From the NCBI GenBank assembly GCA_907163375.1, contig CAJQUW010016865.1, forward strand, positions 1-64,000: DNA of 64,000 nucleotides, read 5' to 3'. Numbering within the stretch: position 1 is the stretch's first letter; every line of letters starts with the position of its first letter. The stretch comes from Prostheceraeus crozeri (Eukaryota; Platyhelminthes; Polycladida; Euryleptidae). The position numbers and the translations under genes were made by a program. Below, one piece after another: positions 1 to 9,736 of the stretch. The notes below the pieces were generated by a model that saw nothing but the letters and a program-made list of their open reading frames with translations, was not told the origin of the DNA and ran no database searches.

Positions 1-413
1 ATAGAAATCCCATTTCAGTCCCATTAAAAAGGGTCCAAAAATACCATAGAAAATTTTGTATGGGAATCCCATACAATAGAGTCACTCGGGGCAAAGCATC
101 CCTCTTCTGTAATGGTGTGGTCCTGCTTCTCATTGTATGTTGTAGGGCGTTTTCACTTCTGTGAGTCTACTGTGAATCGAGATGAGTGTCTGAAGATTCT
201 GAGGATCCTCAATTACGGATATGGCAAACTGGATTACGGTTTATCGACCGACGATATCATCTTTCAAGATGATAGCGCCCCGTGTAATCGGGCTCACAAA
301 ATAAGCTCAAAATGTATCTTTGATCCCGAGTGACTCTATTGTATGGGATTCCCATACAAAATTTTCTATGGTATTTTTGGACCCTTTTTAATGGGACTGA
401 AAAGGGATTTCTA
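1..413. repeat. Long inverted repeat flanking a Tc1 fragment
   Basis: Bases 1-91 and 325-413 are reverse complements over about 89 bp with a single clear mismatch, separated by about 230 bp. The left arm runs off the window, so the repeat may be longer. The arms are rich in short tracts of the type TGGGATTCCCATA. The near-identity of the arms suggests a recent hairpin-type duplication or a non-autonomous derivative. The loop encodes a Tc1 transposase fragment. Confidence 0.85.
112..333 (+). pseudogene. Tc1/mariner-type transposase fragment
   Basis: The reading frame carries the family signature MVWSCFS followed by a VNRD...L.IL stretch and then IIFQDDSAPCNRAH. This corresponds to the Tc1 pattern MVWGCFS ... 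FQQDNAPCHTA, which contains the second catalytic aspartate of the DDE/D triad. Only about 70 codons remain; the helix-turn-helix and the first and third catalytic residues are missing, so it cannot be active. It sits in the loop of the flanking inverted repeat, which argues for an internally deleted element. Identification as Tc1-like is secure at motif level; the exact clade is not. Confidence 0.75.
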
Positions 414-731
414 TGGGGTTCCCCTACGAATCCCATATGATTTTCTATGGGTTTTCTACGGGATCCCCTTAAAGTCCCTTATGAATCCCATATGATATCC
501 TATAGAAATCCCTTTCATTCTCAGTGCAAAAAACCCTTTCAAACCCATGGAGAAATCCCTTACAGCATTCCCATAAAGTTATGTTGTAGGAATTTCATAG
601 GCAAATTAAAATAGCCTTCCATTTCCTTAGATAAAAGTAGTTACATTTGAGACTCCCCGAGCACGAAAATTATACGATAATTAATTTGAAGAAAAAGTGC
701 AACATTTCCGAATGATATGTATTATGTGTAT
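414..731. other. Degenerate GGGATTCCC-rich tract, no gene
   Basis: Up to about 600 the sequence repeats imperfect words such as CCCATATGAT, TATGGG and AAATCCC without a fixed period, continuing the style of the preceding inverted-repeat arm. No ORF or RNA gene is supported. Confidence 0.5.
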
Positions 732-838
732 TCAGGACAAATTTTGTTTTCTCAGTAATTCCGCTTCAGTATGTAACTTTTTGCGCACAATTGACTCTGT
801 TTCAGCTTTCACTTTGCCATACCGATCGGCACCGAAAC
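732..838 (-). CDS. Candidate terminal exon of a host gene
   Basis: On the minus strand a good acceptor (TTATTTTCAG) is followed by 2 nt and 34 sense codons ending in TGA at 732-734. The peptide starts FGADRYGKVKAETES and ends ELLRKQNLS; it is charged and helical, like a C-terminal coil. The exon lies downstream of the three-exon fragment at 5180-6133 on the same strand. Phases do not join directly: that fragment ends after 2 nt of a codon and this exon needs 1 nt, so at least one exon between them would be missing, or this is another gene. I do not recognise the protein. Confidence 0.45.
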
Positions 839-1987
839 CTGAAAATAATGAAACGAGAGATTGAATGAAATACATGGACTATCCACTATAGTATACGGTA
901 TGACATTTACATGACATAGCTACATAATTATCGTAATTTTCTGTGAACGGTCTTATTCAAGTGATTCGTTGAGACAGCTGTTATTGTTGTTGATTTCGCA
1001 TATCACCTAAAATCCTCTCCAGATATAGGGCCTATTGGATTTTCAGATTATACTACATGTATGTACATGTTCATGCACCACAGTGAAGTTGAAAATCGCT
1101 AATTGCGTAGTACAAAAATTTCATCCGGCTATTTTGGAAAAAAATGAAATGATGAATTTTACAAGTAGGCCTAGTATGAAAAGAATGAATGTTTCAATGT
1201 AGAATGCATATCGGTCTATCAATGCAATGTGAAATTGTATAAACACCAGCAAGAATAAATTAATGTATGAAAACCAAAAAGCTTCCCATGAAAGCGATTT
1301 AAAAAGCTTCTAATTTAATGTACAGTACTGCTGCCGTCCAAAGATAAAATAACATAACTGACATTTTGATGGTTGTCATTTGAAACAATCTTTTCTTTTT
1401 GTGTTGCATTTTGATTTTGTTTATGTCTGATACTCAAATATACGAGTACATTTGTTGCATTGAATACAGGTGCACAAATTGAATTTTTATCTGAAAGTGA
1501 GGTACAAAAACTGTAAATTACCAATAATATCAGTTATGTTATTTTACTTTTGGATGTCAGACTGTACATGTAAGTATAATCAAAGCAATGTGTATTACGT
1601 ATATTACCGTTATACATGTAATATAAATACGGTATAAAAGGAAAATATATGCCGTATAATAAAAAATGCAAGTATACATGTATGCCCGCTCTATGACTGT
1701 GGCTTCACTAGATAGGAATAAGATAATATACTGTTATACAATGGCTATGCGTGGGTGCGCATAAGAATCCCTCAGCTTCGCTTCGGGATCAGTAGATTCA
1801 ATTTTCGTAGTCAAAATATTCATTGTCCACGCATACACATCGTACGGTGTAACTAGTATTCTACCATGGTATCATCTAAGATAACTTGAGATATGATTAA
1901 TGTATGAGTACGGCCTATAATCATTGTTTTTTATGTTATTCAGTAAACTGTAATCACCGGTATCCGTATGTAGGCCTAATGGATCGA
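839..1987. other. Host intron-like noncoding DNA
   Basis: AT-rich DNA with TACATGTA-type words (1560-1690). A small nested palindrome at 1770-1793 (ATCCC ... GGGAT around AGC-TTC-GCT) was noted. No coding signal was found. If 732-838 and 5180-6133 belong to one gene this is intron. Confidence 0.5.
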
Positions 1988-2051
1988 TTAACGGTTCGTG
2001 TACGTCCAATTATTTTTATAGTTGTGTACGTTGCGGGGTGTTGTACACCCC
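1988..2051. repeat. piggyBac left end: TTAA, TIR, subterminal repeat
   Basis: TTAA, then the 14-bp TIR, an 8-bp spacer and the 37-bp subterminal repeat. The latter ends in a palindrome GGGGTGT-TGT-ACACCCC (7-bp stem, 3-nt loop). Paired terminal and internal repeats are the normal end layout of this superfamily. Confidence 0.9.
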
Positions 2052-2349
2052 AACTCATTTTTATTCATTATTAACGTCTTTTTCCGCGCCAACTGTAAAG
2101 CAAAATACAAAATAGAATCCTTTGCTTCCTTTGACATCATAATGTCTTGTTTCACTGCCAACTCAGCTGACTGACTGACTCAACTCGCCAATCAAAAAGC
2201 TTCCTATTGTTCTGGTGCTTCTATCGCTAAGCGACGTCGCCGGGATCCTTCGGGCAACAGTGTTAAAGAATGGACCAATTAAATTTCGCGATCTAATCAA
2301 TCCCTTGCTGGTAACTTGAAACTAATCATTTGATGAAGAACACTTCGTG

Positions 2350-4675
2350 ATGGAACGATCTCACCCGAGAAGAGCAAAGCTTGAAGCAGAGCGGCGGCTT
2401 TTTACTCAAGAAGAGGAAGAAGATCAATTTGAAGACGAGTTTCAAGATGACGATTATGCCACTTTAGAAACTCTGCCTAATGAAACCATCGAATATACCG
2501 ACGAGGGAAGCATTGTAGAAGCGCACGATGATGTACTTGCCGAGGAAGACGTCCATGTTGCTATTGATTCTGACTCGTCAGAATCGGGTGACGAAGTTGA
2601 AGGCAATGATGTTCTTACAGCTCCAAGTGGGATGACGTGGACAAGACGGATGGAACACAACACAACTGCTGGGCGTATTCCGGAGCGAAATGTCATTCGA
2701 GTTAAGCAAGGTTTCAAATGCGGTTTAAACCCAGCCACAAAGAGAGAAGCGTTTTTGATTACGTTTGATGCCATCATCGACCTCGTCGTACACTACACCA
2801 ATCTCTACGGGCGCCGAAATTACTCTGAAGCCTGGAAGAACACTTCAAGAATAGAGATGGAAGCTTTCCTCGGTATACATATACTTGCTGGTGAGTAAAC
2901 ATTTTGTTATTATTATTTTTAATTTTGTCAAATAAATCATTAGTTGCTTGTAGTCCATAGTAATCAAAGTTAAACCACTGCAAATTTCATATTCATTTTC
3001 TAATTTCCTTCAAACTAATTTGTATTTACTTATACCGTAACTGTATAAAGAAATTTGCTAAATAACCAACAATACGAGTATAAGAGTATATAAGCACGTA
3101 AATTTATGTTTGCACTTATTACTTGTAATTGCACATAAAATGATTTGAAGTATAATAAATTAAATGAAATTGGAAGGAAATTATAGGATGGTTTGCAATG
3201 GTGTTTTGCCGATTTCTGTAGCTTGTTTGCATTTTCACATCTTCTCTAATTCTTCAGGAGCATTGAAAGCACATCACCGCAAAGCAAGAGAACTATGGCA
3301 ACTTGTTGATGGCATACCAGCTTGCAGAGCGGCAATGAGCTACGAACGATTTACCCAAATAAAAAGTTGCTTGCGATTTGATGACACAAGGAGGAGGAAT
3401 CGGGATGACAAACTTGCCCCAGTATCATCCGTGGTTGAACACATGAACAGAGTGCTCCATGAAATTTACATACCATCATCTTTTCTGGTTGTGGATGAGA
3501 TGCTTGTCGAGTACCATGGAAGAGTTGCTTTCAAGCAATATATCCCAACTAAACCCGGCAAGTTTGGGATAAAGATTTGTTGGTAAGTATAGACTGACAT
3601 AACAATTTTGGTATTTCAGTCGGTGCATTTACTTTGTTGCAATATGATATCAAAAATTTTAATAGGACGAGAGTATATGATAAATATTTCATACAACTTT
3701 ATCTTTAGCAACTTTCCCATGCATAAATGAATAAATACAATTATTTTCAAAATGCTTTGTAAACCCTGTTCGACTAATACCATTTTGTTTTATAGAAATG
3801 TATATTTTTCTACTTTTTAGGGCAGTGGATAATTCGAACACAATGCCGCTATCCTCAGTTGTTTACGTTGGTGAACAAACGCTCTCTGCAGAAGATCGAG
3901 CTGGAACCTCTTCCATTGGTGAGGCGTTGGTCATGAAATTGTGCAAGAACTACTTATGTGCGTCGCGGAATGTCACAGGAGACAATTTTTTCACGTCCAT
4001 GCCGCTCGTCAACAACTTACTGACTTGCAAAACAACGTACGTTGGAACTATACGACGAAACAAGCGCGATCTTCCCCCTCAATGCAAGGATCTTGACGGC
4101 CGTCAAAGAGGAGACAGCAAACACTATTACAATGATAACAACACCACGCTCTGTTCCTTTTGGGATAAGGGACAATCTCCAGTCCTTCTCGTGTCATCAA
4201 TGCACGGCGTGCAAAACGATCTGCAAGATACGAAGCCAGATATCGTGGAATTCTACAATTCCACCAAATCTGGGGTCGACAAGCTCGTCAGAAATTTATC
4301 CAGCAAGAGAAAGTGCACGAGATGGCCTTACGGAGTTTTTTTACGTACGTGGATGTAGCAGTGATCGTTGCCATGCGCTTGACAGATGCGGAAAACCACT
4401 ACACATTCAAAAAGGAACTTGCATACGAATTGCTCCTACCGTTGGTGAGAGCAAGAGCACAGTTGCCCAACATTCGTGCTCCATTGCAAGAGTGTATGAA
4501 AATGGTGGGAGTTGACATCGCCAACAATAGAAGTGTGCCACCCTCCTCAGTCCGCCAAGCTCGATGCGCCTTCTGCAGCAGGAACCAAGATCGAAAGACG
4601 ACCATACGGTGTGACTCGTGTTCATCCTTCGTTTGCTCCGCACACGTCATCAAGTGTTGTCCAATGTGCAAATGA
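2350..4675 (+). pseudogene. piggyBac transposase, three exons, one frameshift
   Basis: Cut-and-paste transposase acting on the flanking inverted repeats in the nucleus. Exon 1 is 2350-2890 (acidic N-terminus, then the TN...W.NT...E...FLGI core start). Exon 2 is 3258-3582 and exon 3 starts at 3821. Junctions are canonical (G|GTGAGT, TTCTTCAG, G|GTAAGT, TTTTTAG) and codon phases fit exactly. The three catalytic aspartates are visible: VVDEMLVEYHGR, TGDNFFTSMPL and STKSGVDKL. After RWP the frame is lost at a run of seven T near 4336-4343; one missing T explains it, and the next frame carries the expected YVDVAVIVA segment. The C-terminus ends in a Cys-rich zinc domain (CAFC ... CDSC ... CCPMC). 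The start is the ATG at 2350. Confidence 0.9.
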
Positions 4676-4772
4676 CTGTTCCTTCACAACATTTGATTGT
4701 CATGTGTTCATTTCTGTTATTCTATCATTATGATGATTCGAAACGTTATTCACGTAATCTGTATGTATCCTT

Positions 4773-4987
4773 GGGTGTACAACACCCCGCAACGTACACA
4801 ACTATAAAATGTTTGTCAACAAGTTCTCTTTTAAATATTTATAGCTGAGCTTTTCATGCGATCATTAACTTGAAGAAATAAGAAAAGTCATATAATAAAA
4901 AATCTTAGAACCAAAAACTTCCGTAGATATGATATGACAAAACATGCGTGGGGTGTAAAACACCCCGCAACGTACACGAACCGTTAA
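4773..4987. repeat. piggyBac right end
   Basis: The internal copy of the 37-bp repeat (4773-4809) lies about 160 bp from the terminal repeat. A second palindrome GGGGTGT-AAA-ACACCCC (4950-4966) sits next to the 14-bp TIR and TTAA (4984-4987). The stem is the same as at the left end but the loop differs. Confidence 0.88.
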
Positions 4988-5179
4988 ATGAGAACATTCA
5001 TTGTGAGGCATTATAGAAAGATCCAATTGATCTCATAAAATTAATTTTTGATATTTGATCATTATACTGATTCGACAAAAGTGTTCAAGAGCACTCAGAA
5101 CCTTAGACAGTTGTTTCAGGCACGGTATCCATTTTACGGTATACCTAACCTACATTGTTGAACAGTTCATCGAACTCAC

Positions 5180-6133
5180 CGTTCCAATTTCAACATTATC
5201 CTCTTGAGGAGACATTCTTTGCTTTTTGAAACCAAAAGATCATCAGTGTTGGATGAAATGCTTGCAAGAGGATTGCGATTGGGAGTAGAAGACGTGGGAT
5301 ATCTGCTTGCCGATTCCTCCTCATCAGCCGTTTCCATCCTGAAATCCTGGAAAGAATAAGACAATGAATTTACAGTTGCCTACATGTAGGCTAATGGCAT
5401 TTTTCTATACGCCCGATAGGCCTAACAATTGTATCCACGAATCATGATTTAACTAACACAATTTTTGAATGCAGTAATTTCATCATGTAACAATTTAATA
5501 TGTGTGTAGAGTAACATTTACTGAACTTACAAGTGCAAAAGCCAAAATAAGACTAAGTATCGAATAAAGCTTACTGTTCCAGGTTTGAAATCAATTGATT
5601 TTGCAGCAGACACAATTTCTTCAAGCCTTTCGACTATAGGATGCAGTCGATTAACATCTGTAAAAAATAGATTTGCGTGATTACATGTAGGCTTAGATTG
5701 TAGAGCAACAACAGGTAACCTATCAAATTATTTTCAAACATGCTAATTTCATAGTATTTTCAAACAGCTCATCAGTGGGTGTACAGTATTGGCCTAGTCT
5801 ATTTTCATAACGGGTCTGAAACTTTTTCGACGTGAAGCTTAGAAAAAAGAAAGTGCGTTATACAACATAACATACCGGTATGCAAAATGTTTACAATGTT
5901 ACCGTAGTAATCTTACTTGTAATTGCATACAGCTTAGACTAGAAAAAGTTAAGTATGTTCACAAATATCATTAAATATTTGCATGTTATTCAAAGATATC
6001 CGTCCTCATTTGAAATATTGATTTCAATGTGTTTATATTCCGATTTCTAAGCGTCCAATCCTTACCAATAATTGCACGTATGCTCTGACAAGTAGTGCAC
6101 ACTGCAGCAGTGTCAGTGCTACATAGATTTGCA
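5180..6133 (-). CDS. Host gene fragment, three phased exons
   Basis: Minus-strand exons at 6066-6133, 5575-5657 and 5180-5346. Each has a pyrimidine-rich AG acceptor and a GTAAGG, GTAAGC or GTGAGT donor. Lengths of 68, 83 and 167 nt give matching codon phases at both junctions, which is hard to get by chance. The peptide has a Cys-containing start (NLCSTDTAAVCTTCQSIRA), a helical segment (HPIVERLEEIVSAAKSIDF) and a Ser/Thr-rich acidic stretch ending KECLLKRIMLKLE. I recognise no family. Upstream exons would lie to the right, where the Polinton starts 540 bp away, so that element may also occupy an intron of this gene. Confidence 0.7.
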
Positions 6134-6672
6134 CTGATATAAATTTCTAAAAAATATTTAACAAAGAAATACATGGCTTGATATATCATTCACTTTGCGA
6201 TTATTGCACTCGAAATACATGCATACATTGTCTTATACATTATATATAATATGTCTTATATATATATTCCGTTCATAACACAGTTGAACAAAATTATTAT
6301 CAAACTGTATACAAGTTGATAGTTACTCATTTAGCTAATTCTATCGACATTTCATGTTAAAGCTATTTAATGCTTCTATTCCTTCTGTGGAGTTCAGAAT
6401 GAAATCAAAAGCCATTGAAAAAATGAGCGTAAGACGTTACGCATACCTATTTTATTCTTGTGCTTTTTATGCATAGTAAATTGAAAAATACATCTAAAAA
6501 GTTATCAAAAGATTACTATTAAGGATTATAAGATTAGTATAAGATTAGTTTAAATGGTTAGGAAACAGAAATCTGTTGTCATCTTTCCCATAGAATATTT
6601 TTCATTGAGCATAATAACTTAAATTCTGACTTTCTGAAATATGCTGATTGCCTGATTTGAAAATGACATATG
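6134..6672. other. Noncoding flank left of the Polinton
   Basis: AT-rich host DNA with a short TATA-type microsatellite near 6240-6270. No gene seen. Confidence 0.5.
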
Positions 6673-6966
6673 AGTAATGGGTAAAAGACCGTTCCAGGAC
6701 ACCATAAAATCAAAAAAATTGTACTTTTAAAAACGACATAAATTTATGAATTTAGTCCCTTTTTCAGGTTTTTAAGACCTAAATTCATGAATTTAGTCCA
6801 TTCAAAAAGTACCATTTTTTCAAAAAAATGGTATTTTTAAAAACAACATAAATTCATGAATTTGAACCCTTTTTCAGGTTATGAAGACCTAAATTCATAA
6901 ATTTGGGCGTTTTTAAAAATACCCAATTTTCAAATTTTTCAAAATCTCAAATTTGAGAATTACAAT

Positions 6967-6994
6967 CGGGCGAAGCCCTAGAACCTTCGGTTCG
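6967..6994. repeat. Double-hairpin element in left TIR
   Basis: 28 nt flanked by AT on each side: GGGC-GAA-GCCC, linker TAG, AACC-TTC-GGTT. Neighbouring tandem units lack it (ACAAT directly followed by TTTCA), which gives an empty site. Confidence 0.85.
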
Positions 6995-7016
6995 ATTTTC
7001 ACCCCCGCCAAAATCA

Positions 7017-7420
7017 TGACCGTTCAAGGACACCGAAAATCATAAAAGTTGAGAATCTCAAAATTTGAGAATTACAATCGGGCGAAGCCCTAGAACCTTC
7101 GGTTCGATTTTCACCCCCGCCAAAATCATGACCGTTCTAGGACACTAAAAAATTATAAAAGTTGAGAATCTCAAATTTGTGATTATGACATTTTTCATTG
7201 CTTAAATCATGACCGTTCCAGGACACCGAAAATCATAAAAGTTGAGAATTTCAAAATTTGAGAATTACAATTTTCATTGCTTAAATCATGACCGTTCTAG
7301 GACACTAAAAAATTATAAAAGTTGAGTATCTCAAAATTTGAGAATTACAATTTTCATTGCTTAAATCATGACCGTTCTAGGACACTAAAAAATTATAAAA
7401 GTTGAGAATTTCAAATTCAT
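7017..7420. repeat. Tandem repeats of the terminal motif
   Basis: Five units of about 80-110 bp, each starting ATCATGACCGTTC followed by a near-constant AGGACAC and the block ATAAAAGTTGAGAAT. The core ACCGTTCCAGGACAC also lies at the extreme end (6689). The right TIR has only two internal copies plus the terminal one. Confidence 0.82.
7079..7106. repeat. Second left-TIR double-hairpin copy
   Basis: Identical to the unit at 6967 with the same AT flanks; duplicated along with its tandem unit. Confidence 0.85.
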
Positions 7421-7636
7421 GAGTTTAGATGTTTTTCAGGTTTTTAAAATATATCATGTGACTAATAATATTTCTTTAAAAATGGAAGAAACAAAAGTGG
7501 AAGGAACTTCAGAAATGGAAGAAACAAAAATGGAAGAAACCGCAAGAATATATCCTTCGTTATCTCAATTAAAAATAAGTGAAATGGTTCTCAATTATTA
7601 TTAAGATTAGAGCACTATGATAAATTAAGAAGACGC
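7419..7636 (+). pseudogene. TIR-borne truncated copy of the right-end gene
   Basis: From about 7482 the frame encodes the acidic repeat type MEETKVEGTSEMEETKMEET and IYPSLS, the N-terminus of the 250-residue protein at 25036-25788 (minus). A deletion of about 120 bp relative to that gene and a stop at 7602-7604 end it. Homology continues past the stop to about 7636. This is a duplicate made by the terminal repeat, not a functional gene. Confidence 0.75.
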
Positions 7637-8416
7637 AATTATTACTTAGTCATTCTTCGTTATTGTATGCTCAACATTATTTAAAGTACTAATTGTGTGA
7701 ACTAGAAGATCATTGTAACTCATAAACTCAAAATTATTCAATGAACCCGTACACTGCCTGATAATTGAAGAGAGACAGAGATTGAAGAGAGAGAGATTGA
7801 AGAGAGAGAAACATCTAGCAGCTTTCCCCTAAAATTATCATGCTATATCTTGTCATTTCAATTTACCCATCGGTAAACTTTTGACATTTCAACTTACGCG
7901 TGCGTAAAGTTTTGACATTTCAATTTACCCCTACGTAAATTATTTTCAGAATCTGTTTTCAAAATCTATTTTCAAAATCCATTTGCAAAGTCTATTTTCA
8001 AATTCAGTTTTAGAAATCGATTTGCAAAATTCATTTAGCGTTTGCCAAACACATACGGGTAGTAAAGTACTTCCCATTGTGAAGACATGAATAGATTAAG
8101 CACATAAGAGTGCATTGACAATAAAAGCAAATGACAATAAAATTCTTCTTCTAAATTTAGAACGCATGGACGGCGACATGCGGGATAGTTGTTATGACAA
8201 TTTTAAACAATCATTTTAACGATGAAACATATTTTACAAATGAAGTTCATGAAGAAAATGGTAATATATAAAACAATATAGATTAGAATAATTATAATAT
8301 AATCATTTCAAAATCGAATAAGTAGTAAGGAAAGACATCATTAGAGAACAGTTTTAAATCAATACCCCTTCCCTTCTGACTTCTAGGGGTCCCTTAAGAA
8401 ATTTTTTTATTATAAA
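7637..8416. other. Left subterminal noncoding region
   Basis: No gene seen. It holds a GATTGAAGAGAGAGA-type microsatellite (7768-7812), the 31-bp hairpin repeats at 7852-7941, and a run of about 16-bp TTTTCAAAATCTA-like repeats (7945-8035). An imperfect 6-bp stem ACCCCT/AGGGGT lies at 8364-8390. Confidence 0.6.
7852..7941. repeat. Three 31-bp tandem repeats with changing stems
   Basis: The period is set by G(T/A)CATTTCAA at 7852, 7883 and 7914. Each unit holds a different hairpin at the same place: TTTACC/GGTAAA, TTACGC/GCGTAA and ATTTAC/GTAAAT. Complementarity is kept although the bases differ. Confidence 0.75.
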
Positions 8417-8880
8417 ATGAGCAACATAAATGAGTTTTTGAAATTATATGGAACACAAACGACAACGAATTTCGACCTAAAGAAAATCGCTAATCGATTA
8501 GGAATAAAGAATTTTCATGTTCTAATGAGAAACGAATTACAATTCCTAAAAAATAGGCCAACAGGAACCTTTAGTTCCCGGAACAAAGTTCCATCAATAA
8601 CTGTAAATTTCATAACGAATCTTCACACTTCAGACCAAAACGGCGTACATTGGTCAGCAGGTATCTTTAGTAAAATCATCAGCAGAATTATTATTTTGAC
8701 TCATACGGGCTTCCACCTACAAATGAAGTAAAAGAATTACTTGGAACGGGAACATACAATACGTTTCAAATTCAAACACCAGGCACTACTTATTGTGGAC
8801 AATTATGTTTATACGTTTTGTACAAATTACAAAAAGGAGTACCATTTCTAGATATTATGTTAGAGTTAAACAATCTATAA
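8417..8880 (+). pseudogene. Adenain-like cysteine protease, frameshifted
   Basis: Viral maturation protease of the adenovirus endopeptidase type, which trims capsid precursors. The first frame (8417-8731) starts MSNINEFLKLYGTQ and carries the catalytic histidine in NGVHWSAGIF. The frame then changes near 8685-8695. The other frame, closing at 8878-8880, carries the acidic residue in YYFDSYGLP and the catalytic cysteine in TTYCGQLCLYVLY. All triad positions are therefore present but split over two frames, so this copy should be inactive. A double-hairpin element is inserted in frame at 8564-8592, in the spacer before the histidine. It is the only plus-strand gene in the left arm. Confidence 0.82.
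8564..8592. repeat. Double-hairpin element inside the protease
   Basis: GGAAC-CTTTA-GTTCC, one C, then GGAAC-AAA-GTTCC. It is read in frame as part of the protease spacer (GTFSSRNKVP). Confidence 0.75.
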
Positions 8881-8884
8881 CTCA

Positions 8885-8915
8885 AGCGAAGCTAGCTAAA
8901 GCGCCACCTAGAGGT
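8885..8915. repeat. Mini-hairpin cluster between convergent stops
   Basis: AGC-GAA-GCT, GCT-AA-AGC and ACCT-AG-AGGT follow one another between the protease stop (8880) and the integrase stop (8915). It may act as a shared 3' structure; it may also be a decayed double-hairpin unit. Confidence 0.55.
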
Positions 8916-9736
8916 TAAAGCTCTGTTTTCTGTAATTCATTTTGATAAAAACGGCCTCTGATATTCTCATTATCTAAATCTTTAATTTCATAAGTAATCG
9001 GATAACTTTGATTTATTTTGCAAATTTCAAATATTTCTTTAGTCCAATAGCCAACAAAGCCTTTTTCAAATTTGTTCTTATATTTAAATATTCTAACTCT
9101 ATCTCCAATTTTAAATTTCGGCTTAAGTTTCTGCAAATTCGGATTACTCTTATTCGAATAATTATTCTCGAATATTTTCTTTCGTATTAAATCAGGGTCG
9201 TCAGAAGCATTCTTTGGGGTTTCTTCAATACCTGAATGAACTTTATTATTGTACTCTTCTACAACTCCTGGTAATATCCTCAACCATTTCTGATTTCCTT
9301 GCTCAGTAAATTTCTTGAATAATTTATTTTTTAACGTCCGATTGAATCTTTCTATCACTATAGCTTTTCCTGCGTTTTCAGTTGAATAAACAATTTCAAA
9401 TAGTGGCTGAACGTTTCGGTTATAAAATTCCGACCCTTTATCAACAAACAATTTTTTTGGCTTTCTCTTACTTTCTTTAAAGATTTCTTCAAACGCATAT
9501 TTAACTGATAAACCACTTTTATTTTTTAAAGGCTTTACCCAAGCATATCGTGTATATAAATCTATAACGGTCAATGCGTATTTGTAGTCTTTTTCATTCG
9601 GCATATGAATAAGATCAGCACTCCAAATATCATCTTTATTAAATACTTTTACTTTTAATAAATATTTAGGCTTTCTATATTCCCTATGAATTTCAGATGC
9701 ATAGGTTCGAACGTTGCTCTGAATTATTATTTTCAT
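8915..9736 (-). CDS. Retroviral-type (rve) integrase
   Basis: Inserts the element's ends into host DNA. The RNase-H-fold core shows the DDE triad: WSADLIHM, then LFVDKGSEFYN, then VIERFNRTLK. A C-terminal SH3/chromo-like part follows (KFKIGDRVRIFKYK ... EIFEI). At 273 residues it lacks the N-terminal HHCC zinc module present in longer Polinton integrases. A TAA directly precedes the ATG at 9736, so the start is fixed. The 5' end overlaps the phospholipase gene by 44 nt in another frame, so the two may be translated from one transcript. No frameshift is seen. Confidence 0.93.
   Translation of the reverse strand: MKIIIQSNVRTYASEIHREYRKPKYLLKVKVFNKDDIWSADLIHMPNEKDYKYALTVIDLYTRYAWVKPLKNKSGLSVKYAFEEIFKESKRKPKKLFVDKGSEFYNRNVQPLFEIVYSTENAGKAIVIERFNRTLKNKLFKKFTEQGNQKWLRILPGVVEEYNNKVHSGIEETPKNASDDPDLIRKKIFENNYSNKSNPNLQKLKPKFKIGDRVRIFKYKNKFEKGFVGYWTKEIFEICKINQSYPITYEIKDLDNENIRGRFYQNELQKTEL

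Larger units (their letters stand above)
1988..4987 (+). mobile_element. piggyBac-type DNA transposon, 3.0 kb
   Basis: The element is bounded on both sides by TTAA, the target duplication typical of piggyBac. Inside are 14-bp terminal inverted repeats CGGTTCGTGTACGT (1992-2005; inverted at 4970-4983). A perfect 37-bp subterminal inverted repeat lies at 2014-2050 and 4773-4809. The interior encodes a piggyBac transposase with two spliceable introns. Matching ends and a single disabling mutation suggest a young insertion. It lies between minus-strand host exons and was therefore probably inserted in an intron. Confidence 0.93.
6673..7636. repeat. Polinton left terminal inverted repeat
   Basis: It matches 25522-26340 in inverse orientation from the terminal AGTAATGG inward, with scattered differences. 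It is longer than the right copy because of internal tandem repeats (7017-7420). Its inner part (7473-7636) holds a truncated, internally deleted copy of the 5' end of the minus-strand gene at 25036-25788, so the repeat reaches into coding sequence. Confidence 0.88.

Noticed and set aside
4042-4515. 157-codon ORF in the piggyBac
   Set aside because: Third-frame shadow of transposase exon 3; the catalytic NSTKSGVD segment and the zinc domain are in other frames.
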